In this document: in pieces, positions 1 to 11,280 of the stretch
Position numbering within the stretch: the first letter of the stretch is position 1
How the letters are laid out: every line of letters starts with the position of its first letter
Position numbers and translations under genes: made by a program
Source: Platycnemis pennipes
Lineage: Eukaryota; Arthropoda; Insecta; Odonata; Platycnemididae
DNA length: 64,000 nucleotides
NCBI GenBank assembly: GCA_933228895.1
Contig: OW121855.1
Coordinates: 73,618,698-73,682,697, forward strand
Direction: 5' to 3'
The notes under the pieces: model-generated
The model's input: the letters and a program-made list of their open reading frames with translations, nothing else
The model's database searches: none
Told to the model about the DNA's origin: nothing

Positions 1-1260
1 CAATTATTCATATATTTATTTCCTGACGCCCAGGTCTTAAAGCCACGTGAGCAGTTGGGTAAATTAAAACCCTAACGAGTAATACCAAGTATTTCGAAGG
101 ATAAGTAATTTTATAACGTTGTCGTTTGATGGGTCAATTAATCAGTGGATAATATAGTTAGTTTCTATATTTTGTTATAGTTATTTTGAAATTCCCAGAA
201 AGATGTATCTTAAGCCTGAAGACTGTCTGAATAGAGATATATACCGTGTTTAGGTGATTTGTGTAAAGAATAATTTATATTAATCTTCTTTAAATTGTCT
301 TTATTACAGCAGGTGAATTATTAAACCCATACCTTATTCATTTGAAATATAGTATTGTGCATATATATATCGTCTTATTTGTCATCAGCCCTAATATATT
401 TTCGAGTAAATTTTCCACGCGTTTTTTTACCACATGAATTATTCTTGTTCTCATAATTCTTTTCTTTTACATCATTAATATTTACATGCATTTAGTACAA
501 GTACCTTCCGTTGTAATTTTTCACATTCTCTTTTCGATCGAAGAATGTCTTCACGAGATCATGTCCATTCCCAAGTCTGATAAGACCGTCCTTTCTTTTC
601 TTCGGAATTCTTCCTATGTTTTTTTCTTATTGTCCTGAGAAGGAATTTTATACGAAAATTGATTTTGCAGTTAAGAAATCGTATAAGGATCGCGATGTCT
701 CCCAAAACGTTTTCAAAGGAGGTAATTGATGAGGCTTCCCTTGAATGAGAGCACAGAGAGCAGATAATTAAATACGCGTGGCATTATGGAGTTCGGAATC
801 TCGGACTTTGTGGTCGAGCGTAGAGTATAGACTTTTTAGATTTGAGAGCCAAGAAACATTAAGGTTGGTAACCATGGTGGAGGGGAAGACAAACCAATAA
901 GCGTTAATCGCGCTAGGACGGAGAGGGTATGGATAGGAGAAATTCCAAATAGACAGCAAGGTGTTGTAAGGAGGCTCCATTAAGAAGCAACTGAGTGTGG
1001 AAGAGGGTTCAAGCCGAGAAATTGCTGGATGACAACAGAAGAGGAGGGGGAAGAACGGAGATGTCAGACTGCATGACTGCGTTAGGTGGGAGATAAGAAG
1101 AGGAAAAACGGGAAGTACTGTTTCCTTAATGACGTAGACATTGGTACAGCACTGTTGCAATGATGCAGAATAAAATTTTCGCGGTCCATTTCACTGCGAA
1201 AAGCAGTACTTTCGGGTTATTTTCCGCGTCACAAACCATTAATTTGTTTAAGAGATTAAG
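1..1260. other. Unique-looking AT-rich DNA, no gene seen
   Basis: No coding frame resembles a known protein. Positions 760-1130 are purine-rich on the plus strand. A 130-codon minus-strand frame there (768-1160) is a low-complexity shadow of that composition. A faint resemblance of the plus-strand translation around 785-830 to the C-terminal region of LINE proteins is too weak to annotate. Confidence 0.5.
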
Positions 1261-1784
1261 TCATTTTATTCTTATTATTTTATTATTATTACTTTTGTAA
1301 TATCCACCTCCGAGTCTCCGGCTAGCATCAGGTTTCGTTGCCGTCATAATTGCCGGAGACTCGAGAGGGGTCGTGCCTAGGGGTAGCCACGTCCGCCACC
1401 GGTGGATAGGTGGCTTAGTCGCGCAGATTCTGCTGCGACAGATGGTTATGTTCAGGATGCATCTCACACCACAAAGAGTGCATCCTCGCCATGTATCCCC
1501 TGCGACTTGGCTCACTGGCAGCATGGCAAGCGAGAAGGTCTCCCCTTAGGGTCTCCGTCCACTCCATGCGAGCTCCCTTTTTTGATGGCATAGGTTTGCC
1601 ACACCCAACTTTGCTAGGGCCCTCATCCGAGAAGGGCCGGTTGTGGGTGGCGTCACTGGATTTCTTAGGAACCCAATATTTCCGCGAGTGGGGAGGTTAA
1701 CCCCACAAGCAGACGGCCACCATTAGCCGGCCGAAGCCGTTACCGGGGACGCCACGAGGAGGCTGGTGGTCCGTTTTTGACCCC
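1261..1784 (-). mobile_element. Retroelement 3' portion with (TAA)n tail, copy 1
   Basis: A GC-richer block ends, read on the minus strand, in an AATAATAATAA-type tail (1261-1290 on the plus strand). This is the usual look of a non-LTR retrotransposon or SINE 3' end. Positions 1291-1415 recur almost unchanged at 1809-1937. The minus-strand frame at 1261-1524 runs through the repeated block into the tail and may be a remnant coding end, but I do not recognise the protein. Confidence 0.5.
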
Positions 1785-1975
1785 TTATTATTTATTTTAT
1801 TATTTGTTACTTTTGTAACATCCAGCTCCGAGTCTCCGGCTAGCATCAGGTTTCGTTGCCGTCATAATTGCCGGGGACTCGAGAGAGAGGGGTCGTGCCT
1901 AGGGGTAGCCACGTCCGCCACCGGTGGATAGGTGGCTATTATTATTATTATTATTATTCATTATTATTATTTTTT
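1785..1975 (-). mobile_element. Second, truncated copy of the (TAA)n-tailed retroelement
   Basis: The sequence repeats 1291-1415 with an offset of 518 bases and one extra GAGA. It is bounded on one side by its own TTATTATTTATTTTA-type tail (1785-1808). On the other side the body stops abruptly at a pure TTA run (1938-1975). The arrangement suggests an element that inserted into the trinucleotide tail of an earlier copy. Confidence 0.5.
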
Positions 1976-2282
1976 AGTCAAGAGATTAAGGCATTTTTCA
2001 ATGATGCTTTCAACCTTAAAGAAGTCTACAGCAGTTTATGGGATGTATTTGATCAATTGTTTGACGCCGAAGAAATACTGAGATTATAGGTTTTATCGCT
2101 ATTACGACGGTGTTTTCTTAGAATATTGTTGCTAATCGAGCATTCTGTCACTGGGAAATGTGTGCTGTATCCAATTTTCTAATTCATAAAATTTATCTTA
2201 CTGATATCCTTTCCTTTATCCTCGTATATAAAATTTGTTCATTTTTCTTTCACTCCACTTTGCATAGGCAATGGTATTATGA

Positions 2283-2420
2283 TAATAAACGAGGATTTAT
2301 CATTATCACTGGTAACAATCCTAAGATTGGTTCGAGACAGCTTTCCACGCTATTCATTCTATATCAGCCTACATTCCATAATTACTCTCCGTCACCTCCT
2401 TTGATCCATATATTTAATGT
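2283..2420 (-). mobile_element. LINE B 3'-end fragment
   Basis: On the minus strand this stretch carries the diverged signature of the LINE B C-terminus seen better at 36,877-37,023: the codons for Arg-Ala-Ala-Ser-Asn-Gln-Ser, a stop, then a GATGATGA-rich end. Here it is degenerate, reading roughly GGAAAGCTGTCTCGAACCA. There is no intact frame. Assignment rests on similarity to the other copies in this window. Confidence 0.4.
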
Positions 2421-2659
2421 GAGGCCTATATTTACCATTCTTGGTAGGGTTCATACCAGGGTTGGTTCATACCAGGGTTGTGAAGAAAAAGAGAATGAAA
2501 TTGCTAAAAATTATTTGATTGCGTTAACGGACTCGTAAAGAACAACGATGGTGAATATATTTACCAGGAAATTCTAGCGGTACATCGAGACCCTTTGATT
2601 AATTCAGCGCTAGCAATAATTTGAAGCTCCTACGTGGCTAGAAGCAACTGCTCACTGCA

Positions 2660-3310
2660 ACAATACTATTGGAGTACTGTTGTGGGGATGTTTACCGGAA
2701 TCCGGCTTATCCTTTTGATCTCCATCGTCATTCATGGGTGCATATCGCAGATACCTGGAGAGGATGTTGCAGTTCGTTCACTCGAGTGAGCGTACGAGAC
2801 CGCGTGCTCGCCTGCTGCACGTATCTCGCTCGCGTAATGGCGTGCGAGAGCAGTGTGTCTTCTGGAAAAGGGTTGAACGACCCTCTTTCCCTCGGAACCC
2901 CTTCGGTTTTTATTTTGTCGTTTGAGGCACTCCTCACATCTTTTTTAGTCGCATTTTCTTTCCGCCCTCTCGTTGACGATGGTCGCCTCGCGCGTAGTCT
3001 CCGGGAAGATACACCGGCGGTCTTTTCTCTCTCCCTACTATCCTCTTCCTTCTTTTTCTTCTCGTCTCCGGCGCACGGGTCGGCCTTTTCTTTGTTCTTT
3101 CGCGTGTCTCACTTAACCACGTCCCCGCTACATGCCCTCATCCTTCTCGGTACTTCGTCTTCTCCGACACGCTGTTGTGTACCTCTCGTCGGAACGTTTT
3201 TTTTTTTTTTTTTTTTAACATTTTGCCTCCCCCACTTTTCTTGGTCCCCAGTGCGCACACCGCTTCACTTGTTTTTTTTTACTCTCCCGGCACTCCGCTT
3301 TAAATTTTAA
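2660..3310. other. GC- and pyrimidine-rich patch with low-complexity frame
   Basis: GC content and CpG density rise sharply against the AT-rich surroundings, and the second half is strongly C+T-rich on the plus strand. A 213-codon plus-strand frame (2669-3310) exists only because the composition avoids stops. Its product is a run of Ser, Phe and Leu with no domain I recognise. A CpG-rich promoter or an old repeat are both possible. Confidence 0.3.
3197..3216 (+). repeat. T20 homopolymer
   Basis: Twenty consecutive T residues lie inside the pyrimidine-rich patch. They could be the reverse-complemented poly(A) tail of a retrocopy, but no body is visible next to them. Confidence 0.9.
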
Positions 3311-4719
3311 AGAGATAACGGCCCCTTGTTTCGATCCGTCGCGGACGTGTTAGACTATCGCTACGAAACGTGTAGCCATCAGGAAGGGAAAGGGAAATTT
3401 AATGAGTGGTTGAATTTATCTGCATTTGTCACGATTGAGTGCGCGCTACTTGTTGGAAATGGGAGTTGACTAAGGGCATTGACGTCGTAACGTCGTAAAT
3501 GCATTATGGATATTACCGATATCGTTCTGCGAAAGTAGCTGTTGAAAATTAGTTGATATTTACAAGGAACATCACCACTATTTTTTTCATGAAATTCCCT
3601 CAGTGTCGATACCTTATATCCACGTGAAGGACCTTAAATTTCGTGTACGAGTGGTCTGTGACTGTCACGGCGGTCCAGTAAGGGTTCATTCAAGGGTTCA
3701 TTAATCTACATTCAAACTTGTATGACTCGAAACTCAAGACCCAATTAAAAAAATCGAATTGGACAAAAAGGTTAAAAAATTACCTTCATGATTTAACGAA
3801 AAACATTATATTTACTTATTATTATTAGTACATATGGTATAAGAAGTCATGTTTCCTGTTTGTAAAAATGGCAGAAATCATAGCTTGTGTCCTTGATTTA
3901 ATTCTCTCTCCGATTATGTATGTATATTAATCTTAACGATTCATGTACATTATATGACTGACAACAGGGCAACTGAAGGTACCTACAGCTTCATCCAATG
4001 TTCTGTCGACACTTTCACCGTCTTTTATCGCGAAATCAGCTTTATTAAACTATTTTTTGATATTTTTGCGATCATTTTATTCCATACTTGCTTACTTATT
4101 CTTGAGGTTTGGTCGAATGTCAAGTTTAGTTTTAAGAGCGTCACTGTCTTTTGAGAGAATATTCTCGACCAACAATCCCCTATGGAATTGTTTGGATTTT
4201 TTTTATTATCCCCTGGACCATGGGCTGAACAACCGATGCCATTTGTTTTGAAAATCAGGGTTGTGAAGTGAAGTACTGTGCTGTATCCTCGACGTAGAAA
4301 GTTCGAATCACCCACGATTTTTAGATTGTTGTCGTACAAAATTGTTGTACCAAACAAAATATTCGAATTGAAGACGATTTAGAATTTAAGAAGTTCATAT
4401 TATGCAGGTGCCCTGTATCAGTGATTTTCCCCTTTTTTCACTCCCTATAACGGTTGGTAAGATTCTCTTAAGGTCAATTATTTACCTCCCCCCCATTTAA
4501 CGTATAGGTACCTATAAATTAACCCTCTATGTTCTTTTATCAAACGGGCATTCTTTATTAGGACGGAGGAGAAGTCATTTATTTTTTACATTACTATTTA
4601 TTCACAAATTATTATTTGTAGTCATTATTATTTGGATGACTTTATAATGAACCTCTCTCCCAACGTAACGGAATTCCAGACCTCCTCCGATCCAGGTCGA
4701 TAAGTGTATTGCAACAGTC
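3311..4719. other. No feature seen
   Basis: AT-rich DNA with short chance frames on both strands. I see no repeat family, RNA gene or protein similarity here. Confidence 0.5.
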
Positions 4720-4870
4720 AGGGGTCGTGTCGGTGTAGTGGTAAAAGTTGTGGTCCCCTACCTAGAATTCCCGAGTACGTATCCCGGCAGTGGAAGTTGT
4801 TTTTCGGTGGTCAACCTACTTTTTGTAAAGAGCATTCGAGTTCAATACTCCGACGTTTATTTGAGCATTA
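4720..4870 (+). mobile_element. tRNA-derived SINE (family S1), partial
   Basis: Begins with a tRNA-like head (GTGTCGGTGTAGTGG as box A, CGTATCCCGGCAGTGG replacing box B). The S1 body follows: a TTTTTCGGTGG stretch, an AGAGCATTCGAGTTCAATACT stretch and the start of the CTCCG core. The conserved GGACGTTAAAC block is missing, so the copy is 3'-truncated. Confidence 0.7.
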
Positions 4871-4960
4871 ATTTAATAAAAAAATATTCTAGAACATTTT
4901 TCTGCTCTTATTTAGTTTCTAACTTGCTCGTGAATTCGTCATTAAATAAATAAATAGACC

Positions 4961-4985
4961 AGGTTAGACCAGGTTAGACCAGGGC
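4961..4985 (+). repeat. Short tandem repeat, TTAGACCAGG-like unit x3
   Basis: A ten-base unit is repeated about two and a half times just after an AAATAAATAAATA run. Confidence 0.7.
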
Positions 4986-6424
4986 ATAAAACATTATTGT
5001 AACTGGTATTTAACTGAATAACGGTGTCTATGAGTGCCTGTGGTATTTTTTTAGGATTCTAATTAATTACCTGGTTTCTTCAGGTGAACGTGAAATAAAA
5101 TAACTTACCAAAAGTGATTTTTGCATGAAGTGAAAGAAAATCACTGGCAGAGGTTTTTCAAAACTCGAGGGAAGAAAATGTTCCTTTCTTAATGGCTGTT
5201 CTCATAAAAAGTTTTTTTTTTACCTCGGAATGATGAATTTCTCATAAAATTCTTGATGGCTGCGGGCGTATTAATCAGGTAATGGGTATCATTCAAGTTT
5301 TGATGGCTGGTATTTTAATGGTGAGGAGGAAGGGAAAGGGAAGCAACTTAATCGATTAACTCCTGCAACTCGTCTCCTCTCTTTTTAATCTTTTCAGCCA
5401 GCAACCCGACAGATTCTTGAATTACCAAAATATGATTATTAAAGTTATAAATTGTAATTTATCTCTTTTACGTCACCATACTTAAGATTTAAAACTAACG
5501 GAATCTATTTTCCTTATCTTACATTAACCCTGACGAAAATTATGTATATATTCGAGTTTTTTGTACGGAAATAGAAAATGGTTTTACCTTAGCCTGTGAT
5601 TGTAGTTCTATTAACAACTGTACCACTTGTTTGGAACGTGGTGGGTGGAAATGATAGTCTTAACTAAATTAGAGTTGCTCCCAGCCTATTCACATTACCC
5701 TATCTCTTCATAAGCCATCAAACTCTGTACTTTTCTTAAATGTTGCGACGAGGTGGTTGCCTTTGTTTCATTTCATCGTGTAATTCAAGCTGCAAAAGAG
5801 AATATGCCATCGGTTTAATATCCCTAGAAGCGTGTCGCAACACATAACGACGGCGAAGGATTCCTTCTTGACTGGTAATGAATGTAGTTCTCTCTCTTCC
5901 GGGAGGCACAATTCTTCCTTTGAGTTATAAACGTTACGGTCAATATTTTACGTTTTTGTTTTACATTAATCTCCCATTCCATTTATTCACTGTCGTTTGA
6001 ACTGGCGTATGCTCCTGTGCTTCCATTTCGGTCTCCGTCTTTCGTCCGCTCTTCCATCAATGGAGAGACGTCTTATCCTTCAGCCGTGACACTTCATTAT
6101 CTTCCAAGCTGCAAGGAATATTTAGGATCAGATCCAGTCGTTCGAGCCCTTATTCATTCATTCTGGAGATTATCCAGCCATTATGCTCGTCCTTTTTTTG
6201 AGGGCACTAATCTTGTACAGGAGTCATCGGTGGAGATGTTACAAAAAGTTGTTGATGAGTGGGGTTTGGAGCGTGGCGTTGAGTGGTTTGGAAAAGTTGA
6301 CCGTAGGGTGGGCAGAAAAACAGACTACTAGTAGTCAGGAGGGGCAAGACATTGTTGGGAAGAAAAGATGTGGTTGGAGGAATTTAGAGCGTTACATTCT
6401 TTTCTTATACCTTTATCGATATGT
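4986..6424. other. No feature seen
   Basis: Mixed-composition DNA with only short frames. Two overlapping frames at 6017-6518 are unrelated to any protein I recognise, and the second runs into a SINE. Confidence 0.5.
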
Positions 6425-6550
6425 CTGGAATCGGGTTTATGTGGTAGTTAGAGTAACCCAAGGACCCCGGTTTGAGCCTCGTCAGTTGAATTTCAATCCT
6501 ATCGGAAATGCCGTGTGAGGAGCATTTTTAGGTTTAGTATTCCGTCCGTC
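6425..6550 (+). mobile_element. tRNA-derived SINE S1, first of a tandem pair
   Basis: Shows a degraded box A (TTATGTGGTAGTTAGAGTA), a box B-like GGTTTGAGCCTC, and the S1 core up to TATTCCGTCCGTCGGATGGA. It is directly followed by a second S1 copy in the same orientation. Confidence 0.7.
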
Positions 6551-6552
6551 GG

Positions 6553-6800
6553 ATGGAAGTCGGGTTGGTATAGTGCCTAGATTACTGGCCTCCCTTCTCG
6601 AGGGTTCGAATCTCGACAGTGGGAGATATTTTTCAATGGTAAACCGACGCTTTCTTGGATGCTCTGCGGAGAGCATTTCAAGTTCAACACTCGGTCCGTC
6701 TGATGGAACGTGAAACCCTGGTCCCCTTGGCGCTTTTCGTTTCTAGTAGGGTAAATGTGGGCACCAATACCAATGGAATGCGAAGTAGAAGTCGGTTCTT
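6553..6800 (+). mobile_element. tRNA-derived SINE S1, second of a tandem pair
   Basis: Near-complete head and core: GGGTTGGTATAGTGCCTAGA (box A-like), GGTTCGAATCTC (box B), the GGAGAGCATTTCAAGTTCAA stretch, CGGTCCGTCTGATGGAACGT, then CCCCTTGGCGCTTTTCG. The typical GGACGTTAAAC is changed to GAACGTGAAAC. The minus-strand frame over this copy is a shadow. Confidence 0.8.
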
Positions 6801-8266
6801 AAATGCAACCGTTCCGTAAAACCTAATGTCAGCCGAATGTACGAATCATGAGTACCTACTAAACCCTCGCTCAGGATACAAATCAGGTTCATTCTTTTCA
6901 ACTACTTCAAAGTGTAGCCAAGTTCATTCAAAATTCAGCCATGTGCTTTCGAAATGCTTCGTTCAAAGACGAAGGGGAATGATGAACGATGGGACGGAAC
7001 CCATGTGGATTTTGAGTGAAGGGTTTTTTCATTTCACCTTTTTTTTTGCGTAGACAATAAGTTACGCGTAAGCGCACGTGAATACGTTCAATACTTAACC
7101 CTCTCCCAGCATTCCTGGAACAGTCATTAGCAGCTATGCTTTTTAGACGAGTAAGATGGAGGAACTTTGTTGTTAGAGGAACGTCCCTATCATTAATTTC
7201 TTACATTTTATTTTTTAATCTGAGCTTCGTTCACTACTCTGGTTCCTATTTTATCGCAAAATCTCTCTCTAAACTCCATTTACCGTAGGAAATTTCATAT
7301 CGTGAAAACTCATTACTGGAAGAAAGATAAGGCATCACCTAGAACTAAACAAAACACCGCGATACACCATAAGAGCGTGTGGTGGAGGGCTTTAGGTCAT
7401 TAGCCGTTGAAAGAACGACTTAGAGGTAAAGAAATGTACTTGCAAGGAAAAAGAATAAAAATAGTGTTATAATTTTGTGGTCGGAGAAGTAATGGAAATG
7501 CAAAAATTATATTATTTCGCCACTCTGAATATCCAGGTGAGGAGCGTCTTGGAGTACCTCGGAAGAAGCATATTTTTTTTCTTTAAGTCGAGCAAGGAAA
7601 CGAAGAATAAAAATATTCCTACGGCGACCCGGAGCGATATCTCGCTGCTTTGTGAAGCACGCGTCTCGGTCGTCGTGAGGAAGGGCAAGGGTTTCCGCCG
7701 ATGGCGCTTGCCGCACCTAATGAGCGGCAACGGAACTTGACTGAGGGTGGGAGGGGGTGGCATGAGAGCGTGTGTCGAAAGGGGAGAAAGAAAGGGGATA
7801 GGAAGACTACTCTCAACCATCCCCCTTGCTTTTGTGCTCACCTACGCCGCCGACTTTCTGATTATTATGAAACTGCACCGCGCATCAACTTCACCCACCG
7901 TACTGGGTGCATCGCCGCACGTATATAGCCGGTGGTCTAATTTATCTTTAAGTATAGGATAATTTATAATTGTCACCGGGATTTTTAAGGTATATTATTT
8001 TATTATTATATACACAGTAAAATGGCTGGCTGCGGTTTTCATGTCGGTTACGTTATGACCTGGCAACTGCGTTAAGAACTTATATTTTATAAATTCCATA
8101 CAATCTTAGTCGTTATAGCACGTAAAACCCAAGACTGCTACTACTATTACTACAATAAAAAGTAGCGTTTCAGTACATTAAGAAATTATTCAAGTTTCGA
8201 GCGTTATATATTCTTGATATGCGTACACGACAGACGTATATCCTGAATTCAGTTTCTTGCCACACA
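6801..8266. other. No gene seen; GC-rich patch at 7,620-7,930
   Basis: Most of the stretch is AT-rich and featureless. Positions 7,620-7,930 are GC- and CpG-richer and carry several overlapping frames on both strands, as expected from composition. No protein similarity is recognised. Confidence 0.45.
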
Positions 8267-8529
8267 AATTGAGGCGCTCGGGGCTAGATAATGGTAAGCC
8301 ACACACTGAAAAATATTGAGATCTGTACGCCTTTCTTATCTGCTAGACGATGGGAAGCCACTGGCGGAGTATTATTTGAAGAAACCAAGAGATGGCAGCA
8401 CACACCTTGTTGTTATGTATTGCACCAAGACACAACACCTAATTTAGGGAATTTTTCGAACCTTCAGATGTACCTCCTGTAAAATTTCCTAAATGTGGCT
8501 TACCATTTCTAGCCCCGAGCGCCTCAATT
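8267..8529. mobile_element. MITE-like element with 37-bp terminal inverted repeats
   Basis: The left end (8267-8304, beginning AATTGAGGCGCTCGGGGCTA) and right end (8493-8529) are inverted copies of each other with only a small indel. The 263-bp interior codes for nothing recognisable. This is the structure of a non-autonomous DNA transposon. I cannot define the target-site duplication with confidence because the outermost AATT is itself palindromic. Confidence 0.75.
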
Positions 8530-8986
8530 AATTTTTCGTCTTGAGTTCCGTTCTCGAAGGTGATATCATGGTGATATTTGTTGCGTTCTGGCACTGCTAT
8601 TAAGACGGGATGTAGGGAGGAAGGGGGCGATCTTGGTTGCTGGTATCGCACATTTACCATGTCGGTCGAGAGGGATAAATCCTCTGCGGGATGTCCCTCA
8701 TCTTATGTTTTTCTCGGGCTGCATTGCACATTGTCGAGCCCTCACGTAGACGAGTTCTTCTTCTGCTGTATGATCGTGTTCTGGCCGCGGACGCGTAAGT
8801 GAGAGTCTCTTAAGTTAATACAGGGTGAATCATCGTTGTCTCCACGGCTTTGAAGGTATATTTTTTAATAAAGTAGCAGATTCAGTGAGTATTAGTGTAT
8901 CAATATATTAAGAAACTCAAGGTTTTGCACATATGTCACATGTTCGTCGTTAAAACTTACGTGGGTCATAACGATTCAAAGCAAAC
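8530..8986. other. No feature seen
   Basis: Short chance frames only; no repeat family recognised. Confidence 0.5.
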
Positions 8987-9153
8987 GAATCATCTCGGGT
9001 ACATCGCCGCTCCGATGTACCCTAGAGTCCCAACATTTCACGGCCAATGCTGGTCGCATCTTCAAGGAGAACAAACTATGCTGATGATGGTCACTTGTCA
9101 CGAAATGTTGGGACTCTTAAATCATTAACGTGGCGATGTACCCGAGATGATTC
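8987..9153. repeat. Long hairpin unit with CTGATGATG...CGAAA motif
   Basis: A 22-base perfect inverted repeat (8987-9008 against 9132-9153) and a nested 15-base perfect one (9025-9039 against 9102-9116) make this 167-bp block a hairpin. Inside the right half, CTGATGATGG (9081-9090) is followed ten bases later by CGAAATGTTGG. This arrangement recurs in other hairpins of the window and recalls the core of a hammerhead ribozyme, although a stem II is not obvious here. Confidence 0.65.
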
Positions 9154-10939
9154 TTCCGATCTGAAATATTTTACATGTGCTCGATATGTTCACCATTGGA
9201 GACACGACAGACATGATTTCGGAATTCAATGCTACACGTGATCGGAAACATCGCGTTCGATTGTAGTGACTGCATGATCGATCATTTCTTGCAATTCCTT
9301 CCCAAATCTGCAAATATCGGATGACGTTCATTCCGAATGCAAACTTCTAAGCATACTGACTACCCACTTACCCGGGTTCGTGTTCTCGGCAGGTAATTGC
9401 GTGGAATACAGGCTATGAATGTGTGGAGAATGATATCGGGTGGTACGTAAAACTATGTCCCCTTATAATCCCTGCATTCGCTGAGGCCTGCTCGAGATAT
9501 ATTGATTCATTGCGTAAACAGCTATGTGGTAGACCTGATAGGGTCACTATGATAGACTGAGATCGTTAGAAAATCCCGTGATGCGAATTTAAGCCGTCAT
9601 ATTGATTCCGAGACCGCATTTAGAACCACTGATCTAAAGTATCTGAAATTCAGCTGCCCAGTTCTAGGGTATGTGTTAAGGTGAAAATCAATTAGTCATA
9701 GATTTTAGTGCATGCTGCTGAAGGATTAGAAACTTACTTAGATTGAGCTTGTGTTTGAAAAATAAGGTCTAATTATCCCAGTGGCATTTAAATTTGGTAA
9801 TTATCCCATGCGTACAGGAGGCGCTCTGATTACAATACAATAATTGAAAGTAATTGTATTTTGCATATTTGTTGTTAGCCACGGTCTGCCAATTTACTCC
9901 TGCGAGTCCGGTCTTTAAGATATCCTTATTCTTCATCGCACGTGGAAGGAAGAACATCTTAAAATGGATCATCATACATTTGGCTCTCTGCCTCTCCATT
10001 CTAACTTTCATGATAAAGTCACCCGTAATTTGAGTATTCAAATGTTTTTGACTCTTGAAATAATTGAATCCGAATTTGATTTAAAAATAACGAATAGCAT
10101 ATCAGACGAAGGTGACGGAAAATGTGGTGGATCGATGGGAGAATTCATTCTTCCCACGCTCCTCTCACGACCCTTATGCATGCAGGTCAAAAAGATTGTG
10201 TAGCAAAACGTGGAAATAAAACGGTGAAGAGATTCCGTTTATTATTTATAAGCGCTCATATTGAATACACTTCCGGCATTTGCGTAAACGTCTGATTGAT
10301 GGAGCTCACCAAATTCTGAGAAATGGCTCCTCATTCCTCGGGAAAATTACGACGGAGCTCAAATGTCGCACAATAAGTTTTAAGTCTGGTAAGGTCTAAA
10401 CATATTCTAGTTTGACATTAGGTAATGTTTGGCTTTTTTACTTGGCTGTATGATTCTCCCAACGTACCACGCGTAAGTGTACTGAGACTTGTAGACTGTG
10501 AATTAACAACGCATAAGTATTATTGAGTAGACATTTCCTTGCGTATTTGGCTGGTAACCACACGTTTGTATAATATTATCGTAGTGTCTATCCCGCGTGA
10601 TTATAATTTCATACTTAGCCGTTGTAAATATGAATCCGCCATCTTTCCTCTGTTAATTCGGTTGCCTTTACAGTAAAACCATCTGTGCTAAATGCATGCT
10701 ATGTTGAATACGTGTTACTATTATGCAAAAGTCCGAGCTGTTTTCTATTAATAATGTATTTTTCTTATAGGGCGTGCTCTAAAACAAATGAATATATATC
10801 TATTTATCTATCTAAAACCGAAAACATTGTTACAAAATGATAGTTTGCTCAACGATAATTCATGATTTCTTGTAGTCACCCCACACCACACTTCATCGCG
10901 TACACTTGTGGGATACCATGTATATGTTTAAGTAACTTA
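9154..10939. other. No feature seen
   Basis: AT-rich DNA with short frames only. A fragment around 10,880-10,930 faintly resembles a LINE A tail but lacks its hairpin. Confidence 0.5.
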
Positions 10940-11280
10940 ATGGCAGGCTTTGACGATCATTATTGTGATACGTGACATATTCATTCTTTTCCATAAATCT
11001 ATTTGTTTCATTCGAGGCGTGTCGAGTTGGATTCTACATTATTCGACGATCGGTTAAAAAGTCTCCGTATCGCCTAACCTTGGTATTAATTGAAGATGCT
11101 TATTGTGGATTTCTTGGTGCCTTGATTTAACGATCGATAGTATTGGGTCTGTTGTAATCGTTATTTTCTATGCCTATTTGTATATTTCGAGACCTGTCGA
11201 GTAGGAGTGTTGCCATAATTCTGTGCTCAATTAAAATGCCTCCGTATCGCCAAGAATTGATGATAAGTTGTAAGTCCTAA
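10940..11280. repeat. Diverged tandem repeat, about 177-bp period, two units
   Basis: Landmarks repeat at constant spacing: TTTGACGATC at about 10,950 and TTTAACGATC at 11,126; TTCGAGGCGTGTCGAGT near 11,012 and TTCGAGACCTGTCGAGT near 11,187; TCTCCGTATCGCC at 11,062 and CCTCCGTATCGCC at 11,239. The units are clearly related but heavily diverged, as in an old satellite remnant. Confidence 0.6.

Noticed and set aside
2158..2538. 126-codon plus-strand frame with hydrophobic stretches
   Set aside because: It overlaps a minus-strand LINE B end; the hydrophobic look comes from AT-rich antisense sequence.
2669..3310. 213-codon plus-strand frame
   Set aside because: Product is Ser/Phe/Leu low complexity forced by a C+T-rich tract. 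It includes the translation of a T20 run and has no recognisable domain.
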